This document shows positions 51,684-60,280 of a DNA stretch of 64,000 nt, one piece after another (the stretch's first letter is position 1; each line of letters begins with the position of its first letter). Source of the stretch: Myxococcales bacterium (GTDB lineage: Bacteria; Myxococcota_A; UBA9160; UBA4427); contig JADFNE010000013.1 of assembly GCA_022563535.1 (NCBI GenBank), positions 1-64,000 on the forward strand, in the 5' to 3' direction. The translations under genes and the position numbers were made by a program. A model generated the notes under the pieces. It did no database searches, was not told the origin of the DNA, and saw nothing but the letters and a program-made list of their open reading frames with translations.

Positions 51684-54068
51684 ATTCCCGATCGAATCTC
51701 ACTCCTCGCCGATGTCTCGGAGATCGTGTCTCGTTCACACGATCTCGACGAGACCTTGGCCAACGTCATCGATCTGGTCGCCAAGCGACTCGATGCAGAC
51801 GTTTGTTCAATTTACCTGTGTGATGCGAATCTCCAGCACCTGACCCTGAGCGCGACCAACGGGCTCGAGCCGGGCAGCGTGCAGAAAGTGCGGCTGGCGA
51901 TCGGCGAAGGGCTTGTGGGCCAGTGTGCGCAGCGTGGGACGCCCTTGGCGTCGGAACACGCCCGCGAAGATCCCAACTACCGTTATTTTCCCGAGACCGG
52001 TGAAGAACGATACGAATCGCTGCTCGCGGCCCCGCTGATCGTCCAAAGCGTGACCACGGGGGTGTTGGTCATCCAGACCCTCGAACCTCGCGGATTCGAT
52101 CAGCGTGATGTCGAGTTGATGCAGACCTGTGCACAGCTGCTCGCACCGGTGGTCGTCAACGCGCAATTGCTCGCCATGGTGACGACCCACCCCGATCAGC
52201 GGGCCGAATTGATCGGTGCAGTGGGCGCTCAGCTGACACAGGACTCCCAGCAGCACCGTCGCGGCGAGCGACTCGAAACCAACGCGGAATTAAGGGGCAT
52301 TGCCACCGCTCGCGGCGTGGCAATCGGCCCGATCTACCGCATGGAGGCTCCGGTCGATTTTGCTCACCTCGACTACGAGCCCAGCGAGAATCCCGAAGAC
52401 GAGGCGAGCGACCTGATGAACGCGCTGGACGAGGCCCGGCGCGAGATCGACGAAATGCGCGTAGTCGTGGGTGAGCGCTTCGGCCCGGAGTTTGCGGCGG
52501 TTTTCTACACCCAGATGCAGATTCTCGAGGACGCGGGGTTCCTTCAACAGCTCAAGGACGCGGTGCGGAATCGAAACAACGCGTTTCGGGCCTTGACCGA
52601 AGTCCTGGATAACTACCGCGCCACCTTCGAGGCGATCGAGGATCCCTACTTCCGGGAGCGAGGCGCGGACGTCCAGGAAGTGGGGCGCCGGGTGATGGAT
52701 CGCTTGCTCGGAGTTCGTCATCACCATACCCCGCTAGAGGACGGTGCGATCGTCGTGGTCGAGCAGATTCTTCCGGAACTGTTCGCACGGCTGGAAATGG
52801 ACAAAGTTTCGGCCCTGGTCTCAGAGCACGGCGGTGCGACCTCACACGGCGCCATTTTTGCGCGCACCCTCGAGATCCCGGCGATTACCGGTGTTGGCGG
52901 AATCTTGCAAGAGGCCCGATCGGGGGAAATGGCGATCGTCGACGGAAGCGCCGGTCGCATCTATCTCTCGCCCGACGAAGCCCTGGTAAAGGAATACCAG
53001 AAAGCGAAGCGGGAATACGCGGTCGCGGTCGAGCACCTCGACGCATTGCGCGAGCGACCCGCCGAAACTCGGGACGGTCGGCGCATCGTTCTCAGCGCCA
53101 ATATAGGTTTGATCAACGACCTGCGCTTGATCGACCAGCACGGCGCCGAGGGCGTGGGTTTGTTCCGCACGGAGCTGCTCGCCCTGGCACATCGCGGGTT
53201 CCCGAGTGAAGAGGAGCAGGAACAACTCTACGAGCGCGTCGTCAGTCAGATGGCGCCGCGCCCCGTCACGATTCGGACCCTCGATCTCGGCGGCGACAAG
53301 GGCATCCCCAACATTGGCCTCGAGCCCGAAGAGAACCCGCAACTCGGATGTCGCTCGATTCGTCTGATTCTCGACAACAAGCGAGCCTTCCGGGCGCAGC
53401 TGCGGGCAATCTTTCGCGCCAGTGCCCGAAAGACGGTGAAGTTGCTGCTGCCGATGATTTCGGGTGTGGGCGAATTGCGCGAAGCCCGCGCCGTCATTGA
53501 CGAGGTGCGCGAGCAACTCGAACGGCGCGGCGAATCAATCGATCACGATTTGCCGGTGGGAATCATGATCGAGGTGCCCTCGGCCGCCTTGATCGCTCCA
53601 GCGCTCGCAAAGGAATGCGACTTCTTCAGCATCGGCACCAATGACTTGACCCAGTACACCCTCGCGGTCGACCGTGGCAACGAGCGCGTCGCCCATCTGT
53701 ACAAATCGCTGCACCCGGCGGTGCTCTCGCTGATCGACATGACCGTGCGTGCGGCCAACGCTGCGGACATCCCCGTTGCGGTCTGCGGCGAGATGGCGAC
53801 CAACCCGCTGGCCGTGCCGATCTTGATCGGCCTGGGCATCGGCGAGCTTTCCGGAGCGCCCGGAGCGGTGCCCATTGTCAAGGAAATCGTTCGCTCGTTG
53901 GATTCTCAGAGCGTCTGCGAAGACGCGCGCCGGGCACTTGCTTCCGAGAGCCCCGACGAGGTTGAAATCATCGCGGCTGAGCGACTGCGTCAGGCCGGGC
54001 TGCTCGAACATCCGGATCTTGGGGCGTGGCTGCGCTCGATCTTCGAGGAGCAACTGGGCGGCGTCTGA
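51684..54068 (+). CDS. ptsP: Nitrogen PTS enzyme I (PtsP), ATT start
   Basis: A 794-aa phosphoenolpyruvate-protein phosphotransferase. The GAF domain (about residues 15-160) has LDETLANVIDLVAKRLDADVC. The EI N-domain has the phospho-His in GGATSHGAIFARTLEIPA. The PEP-binding barrel has GVGLFRTEL, TLDLGGDKG, GTNDLTQYTLAVDR and VCGEMA. The GAF region marks it as EI-Ntr, start of a phosphorelay to NPr and EIIA-Ntr. No ATG, GTG or TTG occurs in frame before GTG 51726, which would cut into the conserved N-terminus. ATT 51684 with GGAGG at 51674-51678 gives the normal family beginning. Confidence 0.9.
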   Translation: MPDRISLLADVSEIVSRSHDLDETLANVIDLVAKRLDADVCSIYLCDANLQHLTLSATNGLEPGSVQKVRLAIGEGLVGQCAQRGTPLASEHAREDPNYRYFPETGEERYESLLAAPLIVQSVTTGVLVIQTLEPRGFDQRDVELMQTCAQLLAPVVVNAQLLAMVTTHPDQRAELIGAVGAQLTQDSQQHRRGERLETNAELRGIATARGVAIGPIYRMEAPVDFAHLDYEPSENPEDEASDLMNALDEARREIDEMRVVVGERFGPEFAAVFYTQMQILEDAGFLQQLKDAVRNRNNAFRALTEVLDNYRATFEAIEDPYFRERGADVQEVGRRVMDRLLGVRHHHTPLEDGAIVVVEQILPELFARLEMDKVSALVSEHGGATSHGAIFARTLEIPAITGVGGILQEARSGEMAIVDGSAGRIYLSPDEALVKEYQKAKREYAVAVEHLDALRERPAETRDGRRIVLSANIGLINDLRLIDQHGAEGVGLFRTELLALAHRGFPSEEEQEQLYERVVSQMAPRPVTIRTLDLGGDKGIPNIGLEPEENPQLGCRSIRLILDNKRAFRAQLRAIFRASARKTVKLLLPMISGVGELREARAVIDEVREQLERRGESIDHDLPVGIMIEVPSAALIAPALAKECDFFSIGTNDLTQYTLAVDRGNERVAHLYKSLHPAVLSLIDMTVRAANAADIPVAVCGEMATNPLAVPILIGLGIGELSGAPGAVPIVKEIVRSLDSQSVCEDARRALASESPDEVEIIAAERLRQAGLLEHPDLGAWLRSIFEEQLGGV

Positions 54069-54092
54069 CGCCCTGGTCGCTGTCTTTCTTCC

Positions 54093-54968
54093 TCACGGTC
54101 CTTCGATGGTTCTGAACCGGAAGATGCTGGTGCCGGTGTTTCCGAATTGCAGCATGTCTCCGTCCGCGATCGCGACCGGTTCGGTGATTGCCCGATCGTT
54201 GACGAATACCGGGTTGCGTTCGTTGAGGGGCGTGATCACGACTGACCCCTGCTCGCACGAAATCGCCGCATGCTCGCGCGAGACCTTGGCATCCAGGATC
54301 TGAATTTCACAGGTGTCGGAGCGGCCCAGGGTGCAGTTTCCGTTGAGCACGAGAAATACTTGATTTTTGGTCTCACCAAATATTCCAACCAATACCCCAG
54401 CCAGTTCGTTGGCCTCTGCTTTTTCCGGAATGACGTACTGGGTCTGGTCCGCGCTGCTGACGACCGCTGGCGCCGCGACGGATGCTGACTTGTGCTCGAC
54501 CGGAATCGTAGACGGGAGGTGCGCGGCCGGCGGCGCTTGTGGTGGAGCGGCTGAAGGCGCAGCCACAGCGGCTGGCGGCGGAGCCGCGGGAGGTGCCGGC
54601 GACGGCGCAGCCATAGGCGCTACGGACGCTGCGGGCTTCTGAGGAACCGGTGCACTCGACGGCGGGGCGACGACTGTCTCTTTGATCTGGTCTTGCTGAC
54701 GTTCCGGAATGGGAGCCGCTGGTGGTTGGACGGGCGCCCTCGGCATTGGCCGTTCCAGCGGTGGGGCGACCACGGTTTCGTCCTGTTGTTCACGATTTTG
54801 TTCACGATTTTGTTCACGATTCGAATGAAACGGAGAGTTCGCATTGCCGACTCCGACCTGAACCGTCTCCTCGCTGGTATCTCTGCGCGTTGCGGCCTTG
54901 TCTTTGGCGTCGCTGCGGTTCGAGTCTGACTTTCCCTTGATTCGATCAAATACGTTTTTGAAGCCCAC
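54093..54968 (-). CDS. FHA-domain protein with repeated ETV motifs
   Basis: A 291-aa protein. The basic/acidic N-terminus carries NREQ repeats (residues 50-61) and three ETV motifs: SEETV (32-36), DETVVAPP (63-70) and KETVVAPP (96-103). A Pro/Ala-rich linker runs to about 170. The C-terminal FHA domain (about 205-285) has LGRSDTCEIQI and KVSREHAAI, the phospho-Thr-binding residues. In GarA/OdhI an N-terminal Thr next to an FHA domain is phosphorylated by Ser/Thr kinases and bound intramolecularly; similar use here is inferred. The PP2C phosphatase is 81 bp upstream on the same strand. Confidence 0.88.
   Translation of the reverse strand: MGFKNVFDRIKGKSDSNRSDAKDKAATRRDTSEETVQVGVGNANSPFHSNREQNREQNREQQDETVVAPPLERPMPRAPVQPPAAPIPERQQDQIKETVVAPPSSAPVPQKPAASVAPMAAPSPAPPAAPPPAAVAAPSAAPPQAPPAAHLPSTIPVEHKSASVAAPAVVSSADQTQYVIPEKAEANELAGVLVGIFGETKNQVFLVLNGNCTLGRSDTCEIQILDAKVSREHAAISCEQGSVVITPLNERNPVFVNDRAITEPVAIADGDMLQFGNTGTSIFRFRTIEGP
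54788..54821. repeat. 12-bp tandem repeat encoding NREQ units
   Basis: GTTCACGATTTT is present 2.8 times in a row inside the FHA gene and encodes three NREQ units on the minus strand. Unit number could vary without a frameshift. Confidence 0.85.
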
Positions 54969-55049
54969 GAGATCTACCCTCTTCGTCGATCGGTGCTTAC
55001 GCGTCCCGTCCCGGCAGTATCGTTGATTTCGACCCAGTGGGGTAGGGAA

Positions 55050-55976
55050 TTATTCTGTCACCCGATCTTCCACGGCGGATCCGGGCGACGCCGTTTCGGG
55101 TGCCTGACTCGCGCCATTGATGATGAAATAGCCGGCGACCAACCCCGCAATCGCCAGCGCGATCCACGCTCTTACGTCGAGGGACGGCGCGTCAGTCGCA
55201 ATTTCTGATTCGTAGTGGATGGCCTGGGTTTCATCGGTCGGGAGCAGTGCGATTTGCACCGTGATGTTGTCGAGACCGCCACCGTCGTTCGCCAGCTCGA
55301 CCAGTCGCTTTACCGCGTTCTCTGGAACCTCCGACGTGACCACCTGGGCAATTTCCGGATCGGAAACTGGCCCTGTGAGACCGTCCGAACAGAGGATGAA
55401 GAAGTCGCCCGGAGCAGACATCACCTGTGCGACGTCGATTTCGACGCTTTCTTCGACTCCCACGGAACGCAAGATTTCGTTTCGACGCGGATGGACTTCG
55501 GCTTCTTCAGCGCTGATCAGTCCGCGCCGCACCATTTCGCCCACCACGGAATGATCCTGAGTGATCTGTTCCATTCCCGCCGCGTGCAGGCGATATGCTC
55601 GGCTGTCGCCCACGTGCGCGACCCACACCAGACCGTCGGTGTCGAACAGCAGCGCGACGACGGTGGTCCCCATGCCGCGGAGTTCCGGATCGTCGATCGA
55701 CTGTTGGTGAACCCGATGATTGGCAGTGGTGATCGCTTCGAAGAGAATGTCGGCGGAATCTCCGGTGGCAGACATGAATTCTTGGCCGATGGTTTCAGTG
55801 GCGATGCGGCTGGCGGTTGCGCCGCCGCGATGGCCCCCCATGCCGTCGGCGACCACGAGCAATCGACCCCCCGAAGGACTGTCGAAGATGTCGCAGAAGT
55901 CCTGGTTCGTGTCCCGCCGCAGGCCGATGTCACTCAGCGAGGCGATCTCGACCTGTTTTGGATCGATGCTGCTCAT
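55050..55976 (-). CDS. PP2C-family Ser/Thr phosphatase with C-terminal anchor
   Basis: A 308-aa metal-dependent phosphatase. Motifs in order are SDIGLRRDTNQDF, VADGMGGHRGG, MGTTVVALL, WVAHVGDSRAYRL, LCSDGLTGPV and GGLDNITVQI, covering the Mn/Mg-binding Asp residues. After residue 255 a single membrane helix (AWIALAIAGLVAGYFIING) tethers it to the inner membrane. It would reverse Ser/Thr phosphorylation, possibly of the FHA protein downstream. The matching kinase is not in the window. Confidence 0.92.
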   Translation of the reverse strand: MSSIDPKQVEIASLSDIGLRRDTNQDFCDIFDSPSGGRLLVVADGMGGHRGGATASRIATETIGQEFMSATGDSADILFEAITTANHRVHQQSIDDPELRGMGTTVVALLFDTDGLVWVAHVGDSRAYRLHAAGMEQITQDHSVVGEMVRRGLISAEEAEVHPRRNEILRSVGVEESVEIDVAQVMSAPGDFFILCSDGLTGPVSDPEIAQVVTSEVPENAVKRLVELANDGGGLDNITVQIALLPTDETQAIHYESEIATDAPSLDVRAWIALAIAGLVAGYFIINGASQAPETASPGSAVEDRVTE

Positions 55977-56305
55977 GGATTGAACACTCGGTCGCTATCC
56001 CCTTGTTTCACAGGCCGCGATTTCACCGATGTTAGTCCATCCGGGCCAAACGCCTCCCCCAGAATCGAATTTGATTGCTCGGATTGGATGGGGGACGGGG
56101 GCCTCATCTACCGGGGGAACGCAAAGGAGTGTGGACCCACTCGGGTACTCAATCGAGTAACGCGATTTTGTGAGAAACCTTTTCGCGAGCATGGGTACGC
56201 AGAATCAGAGGCGATCGAACGGGCCGGGTCTATTCGACGCAGAGATGCGCGGACCGAGCACCTTCGATCTTGCCTTCTGATTCGGGGCTGGAGTCGATGC
56301 CCGAT
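55977..56305. other. Intergenic region between phosphatase and gdhA genes
   Basis: A 329-bp gap between two minus-strand genes. It must contain the gdhA 3' end and the phosphatase promoter. ACTCG and CGAGT form a weak repeat near 56138-56157. No tRNA, strong terminator or coding frame was recognised. Confidence 0.35.
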
Positions 56306-57679
56306 CTAGACGAGTCCGTACGCCAGCATTGCATCTGCCACCTTGACGAAGCCAGCGATGTTGGCGCCCGAGACGTAGTCCACACTGCCGTCCGGTCGAG
56401 TCCCGTGCTCGACACAGCGACCGTGGATATCGGTCATGATCCCCTGCAAGCGGTCTTCGACTTCTTTGCGGCTCCAACTCAGGCGCAAGGCATTTTGGCT
56501 CTGCTCGAGCCCCGACACCGCAACGCCACCGGCGTTGGCCGCCTTGCCCGGACCGAAGATCACACCGGCTTCCAGAAACGCGTGCATGGCGTCGGCTTCC
56601 GTCGGCATGTTCGCCCCCTCGCAGACCACCTTGATCTCGTTCTTCAGCAGGGTCTTCGCGTCTTCCAGCGAGATTTCGTTCTGGGTCGCGCAGGGCAGGG
56701 CGACATCACAGGGGACTGACCAGGGGCGCTGCCCCTCGTGAAACGTCGCCTTCTTGAACTCATCGACGTATTCGCTGATCCGTCCACGTCTCACGGTCTT
56801 GAGGTCGATTACGAAGGCGAGTTTTTCGGCGTCGATGCCATCGGGATCGTGGATGAAGCCACTGGAATCCGAAAGGGTCACAACCTTGGCTCCCAACTCG
56901 GTGGCTTTCTGGGCCGCGTAGGTTGCGACGTTGCCCGAACCCGACGCCGTGACGATTTTGCCCTCGAGGCTCTGGCCGGAGTGTTGGAGCATGTGCTCGC
57001 AAAAGTAGACGCAGCCGTAGCCCGTGGCTTCCGTGCGCACGAGACTGCCGCCGAACCCCAGGCCCTTGCCCGTCATGACCCCCGCCCAGCGATTTTCCAG
57101 GCGCTTGTAGTGTCCGAACATGTAACTGATCTCGCGACCACCGACGCCGATATCACCGGCCGGTACATCGGTGTTCTCGCCAATGTGGCGGTGCAGTTCG
57201 ACCATCAGCGACTGACAGAAGCGCATCACTTCGCGGTCGCTCTTGCCCTTCGGGTTGAAGTTCGATCCGCCCTTGCCACCGCCCATGGGAAGCCCCGTCA
57301 GGCTGTTCTTCAGGACCTGCTCGAAGCCCAGAAACTTGAGCACACTTTGGGTGACGGAAGGGTGAAAGCGCATGCCGCCCTTGTATGGGCCGAGGCTGTT
57401 GTTGAACTGAACGCGCCAGACGCGATTGGTTCTGACGTTGCCTTGATCGTCTTCCCAGACGGCGCGGAAAATGATGATCCGATCCGGTTCGGTCATGCGG
57501 TCGAGAATGGCTGCTTCGCGATACCTGGGATTCTCGCGCAGAAAAGGCATCAGGGTGGAAGCGACTTCGTAAACCGCTTGATGGAATTCGGGCTCGTGGG
57601 GATTGCGGCGGATCAGGCCGTGCATGAAGGCAGTGACGTCTTTGTCGTCGCTCGCGAAGGCACTCGAATCTTGGCTCAT
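56306..57679 (-). CDS. gdhA: Glutamate dehydrogenase, probably NADP-dependent
   Basis: A 457-aa hexameric-type glutamate dehydrogenase joining ammonia and 2-oxoglutarate. Motifs are QFNNSLGPYKGGMRFHPSV, LPMGGGKGGSNFNPKGKSD with the catalytic Lys, PAGDIGVGGREISYMFG, TASGSGNVATYAAQKA for the nucleotide, and CEGANMPTEADA. The length matches the bacterial NADP enzyme. ATG 57679 has CGGAGGAAGT just upstream. With NtrBC and PtsP it gives this window a nitrogen theme. Confidence 0.95.
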   Translation of the reverse strand: MSQDSSAFASDDKDVTAFMHGLIRRNPHEPEFHQAVYEVASTLMPFLRENPRYREAAILDRMTEPDRIIIFRAVWEDDQGNVRTNRVWRVQFNNSLGPYKGGMRFHPSVTQSVLKFLGFEQVLKNSLTGLPMGGGKGGSNFNPKGKSDREVMRFCQSLMVELHRHIGENTDVPAGDIGVGGREISYMFGHYKRLENRWAGVMTGKGLGFGGSLVRTEATGYGCVYFCEHMLQHSGQSLEGKIVTASGSGNVATYAAQKATELGAKVVTLSDSSGFIHDPDGIDAEKLAFVIDLKTVRRGRISEYVDEFKKATFHEGQRPWSVPCDVALPCATQNEISLEDAKTLLKNEIKVVCEGANMPTEADAMHAFLEAGVIFGPGKAANAGGVAVSGLEQSQNALRLSWSRKEVEDRLQGIMTDIHGRCVEHGTRPDGSVDYVSGANIAGFVKVADAMLAYGLV

Positions 57680-57765
57680 GACTTCCTCCGAGGGGGTTGA
57701 ATCGAGAAGACTAGCAGTAATTCACACCCTGCCCCCGGACGGTTGGGCCGGGCATTCGATCCCGT

Positions 57766-59154
57766 TCAGGGAATCGATGAATCCGACCCGTCGGGGGGTA
57801 TCAACAATGGTTCTTCGACTCCCTTCAGCCGCGTGATCCAGCTTGCGAGTTCCTTTCGCATCTCGATCGTGACAATCTCCCGGGCCAAATCGTTGCCGTC
57901 CGACGTCGCTGCATTTAAATCGAGCTCGATCAGCGTGACCTCTCCGCGCGAGTTCTCTACCAGCTTACGAGTTCCCTTGCGCAGGCTGCGAAGGGATACC
58001 GCGTAGGCCTCGCTGTCAAAGTCGGGATGCCGAGCTGCCCAATACTGACCCAACAATGTGACGGGTTGCGAGTATTCTGCGATCAGGGCTCGCTCGGGGG
58101 AAATTGCCTCGGATGCCAGCAGGCTCTTGCCTTCGAGCGGCACCGGGATCTCGGACTCGCCGAGCAAATCCAACACCGTAGGCAGAAGGTCGAGGTGCGA
58201 AACCGGGAGCGTCACGGTCTGTCGGGCGGGTAGGCGGGATGGATAGCGAAGCACTAGCGGAACCCGCAGCAGGTCGTCGGAAAGAGAAAATTCGTGCCCC
58301 ATCAATCCTTGATCGCCCAGTAATTCGCCGTGATCTGCAGTGATGATGACAAGCGTCTCGTCCAGCAGGTTGCGCATACGCAACGCATCGAGAAGTTTTC
58401 CGAGCTGTTGGTCCTGGTACGCGATTTCGCCGAGGTAGAGCGTGCGTGCGAGCGCGAGTTCGTCAGCGCTGGCGGCTCGCTTGCCGGCGATGATCTCCTC
58501 GGCTTGTTCGATGGTAAATTCCCGCCGCGAGAGGGAGTCGATCTCGATGCCGAGCGCTTCGAACCCGGCGTCGGGCGGGGCATAGGGCAGGTGGGCTTCG
58601 AGGTAGTTCACGAACAGAAAGAACGGTTTGTCCTCTCGTGAAGCCCGGGCAATGAAATCGATGGCGAGTTGGGTCGCCCGCGCGGCTCCCTTGTCGTTCG
58701 CTGCTTCGACATCGCTATACGCCTTTTCGAATCGACCAAAGCCGCGAGCCAGACCGCGCTCCGCCGTTACCCATGGATTGCTCGTGATTCCATGGGTCGT
58801 GTACCCGCGCCGAGCGAGTATCTCGGCCAGGGTGGGGTGCTCTGGGCCGAGAGTGAAGTGTTCGTGAACGGCGCCGTGTTGGCTCGGTGCCAGGCCGGTG
58901 AACATGCTGGCGTGGGAGGGCAAGGTCCAGGGCGCCGTCGCATAGGCATTCGCGAAGCGCCAACCCTCGAGGGCGATGCGATCCATTTGAGGTGTAACGG
59001 GCCGCTGTTTCCATGCGAGACCGACGGCGTCGGCGCGAACCGTGTCGAGCACGATCAGCAGAATGTTGGGAGGCGAAGCCGCGGGTGTGCAACCGGCGTG
59101 GCTGGTGCCGACCAGTGCGACCGCAAGGATCGCTGCGAGCGACCGCGAGTTCAT
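57766..59154 (-). CDS. Sulfatase-fold enzyme with Thr at the nucleophile position
   Basis: A 462-aa alkaline-phosphatase superfamily protein with a signal peptide ending near SHAGC, where a weak lipobox is possible. Metal motif NILLIVLDTVRAD is at about 30. The nucleophile region reads APWTLPSHASMFTG. Sulfatases have CxPSR there, but here Thr replaces the Cys that becomes formylglycine and His replaces Arg. ADHGELLGDQG holds further metal ligands. Thr in this site suggests a phosphodiesterase or phosphotransferase rather than a sulfatase. It follows the aminotransferase gene without a gap (TAGATG). Confidence 0.85.
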   Translation of the reverse strand: MNSRSLAAILAVALVGTSHAGCTPAASPPNILLIVLDTVRADAVGLAWKQRPVTPQMDRIALEGWRFANAYATAPWTLPSHASMFTGLAPSQHGAVHEHFTLGPEHPTLAEILARRGYTTHGITSNPWVTAERGLARGFGRFEKAYSDVEAANDKGAARATQLAIDFIARASREDKPFFLFVNYLEAHLPYAPPDAGFEALGIEIDSLSRREFTIEQAEEIIAGKRAASADELALARTLYLGEIAYQDQQLGKLLDALRMRNLLDETLVIITADHGELLGDQGLMGHEFSLSDDLLRVPLVLRYPSRLPARQTVTLPVSHLDLLPTVLDLLGESEIPVPLEGKSLLASEAISPERALIAEYSQPVTLLGQYWAARHPDFDSEAYAVSLRSLRKGTRKLVENSRGEVTLIELDLNAATSDGNDLAREIVTIEMRKELASWITRLKGVEEPLLIPPDGSDSSIP

Positions 59155-60279
59155 CTAGCGATTCGCTTCGAGAAGCGCACTGCAGATGCGGTCTGCGGTC
59201 GCGTCTTCCATGTAGGGATGCATCGGCAGGCTCATGATGCGGCGACAGAGCGATTCGCTCACCGGCAGCGAACCTTCGCCGTCTCCGAAGTCCGCGTACG
59301 GGGGCTGCAGATGAATCGGCGTGGGGTAGTAGATCGCAGTCGGGATTCCCGCATCGGCCAGGGCCGCGACGACTCGGTCCCGATCGTCGAGCAAGATGGA
59401 GTACTGCGCCCAGGCGCTCGTCTTTCCCGCCTGTCGCGCGGGTGTAGTGACTGCTTGTGCGAGTTGGGCATCATAGCGGGCGGCGAGTCGTTCCCGGGCC
59501 TCGAGTTCCTCGGCGAAGATTGCGAGTTTGGGAAGCAGGATGGCCGCCTGCAGGGTGTCGAGCCGGCTGTTTACTCCGATCCTGTCGATGTCGTATTTCC
59601 CTTTGCCCTTGCCGTGCTCCCGAATCGAGCGCAGCAGCCCGGCTCGTTCGGCGTCATTGGTAAAGATGGCGCCACCGTCGCCGTAGCATCCGAGAGGTTT
59701 CGCGGGATAGAAACTCGTGGTCGTGACCGGCGCCAGGGCGCCCACCCGCGCTTCTCCGATCCGGCCACCGAAACTCTGGGCGGCGTCGCCGATCACCCGA
59801 AGACCGTGTTCGTCGGCAATCTCGTTGATCGCCGCGTAGTCGGCGGGCAAGCCAAAAAGGTCTACCGGCAGGATGGCTTTGGGTGTGAGATTGTCGGATT
59901 TTTCGACCTCTCGGATCTTTGCGCGCAGGGGTTCCACGTCGAGATTGAAAGTCTTTTCGTCCACGTCGACAAAGACCGGTACGGCACCCACGAGCAGGAC
60001 GACCTCTGCAGAGGCGGTGAAGGTGAATGCGGGCAGAAACACGGCATCACCCGGGCCGACGCCTTCGGCCATCAACACCATCACCAGCGCGTCGGTTCCA
60101 CTGGATACTGCAATCGCGTGTTCGCAACCGGCGAAAGCACACAACGCGGCTTCGAGTTCGGCGATTTCCGGGCCCATGATGAAGCGGCCGTGGTCGAGTA
60201 CGCCCCGAATACGCGCGTCGATCTGCGACTTCAGGCGCTGATACTGAGCGGCGAGGTCGACGAAGGGGATGTTGTTCAT
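59155..60279 (-). CDS. DegT/DnrJ/EryC1-family sugar aminotransferase
   Basis: A 374-aa PLP enzyme that aminates a keto-sugar nucleotide. Motifs are FVDLAAQYQRLK, SSGTDALVMVLMA, FLPAFTFTASAE, GDAAQSFGG and the PLP Lys in SFYPAKPLGCYGDGGA. C-terminal parts resemble WbpE/WlbC-type enzymes for amino-uronates. It sits between the LnmK-like gene and the sulfatase-fold gene, with 1-bp and 0-bp spacing. It suggests modification of a surface glycan or glycolipid. Confidence 0.92.
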   Translation of the reverse strand: MNNIPFVDLAAQYQRLKSQIDARIRGVLDHGRFIMGPEIAELEAALCAFAGCEHAIAVSSGTDALVMVLMAEGVGPGDAVFLPAFTFTASAEVVLLVGAVPVFVDVDEKTFNLDVEPLRAKIREVEKSDNLTPKAILPVDLFGLPADYAAINEIADEHGLRVIGDAAQSFGGRIGEARVGALAPVTTTSFYPAKPLGCYGDGGAIFTNDAERAGLLRSIREHGKGKGKYDIDRIGVNSRLDTLQAAILLPKLAIFAEELEARERLAARYDAQLAQAVTTPARQAGKTSAWAQYSILLDDRDRVVAALADAGIPTAIYYPTPIHLQPPYADFGDGEGSLPVSESLCRRIMSLPMHPYMEDATADRICSALLEANR

Positions 60280-60280
60280 A

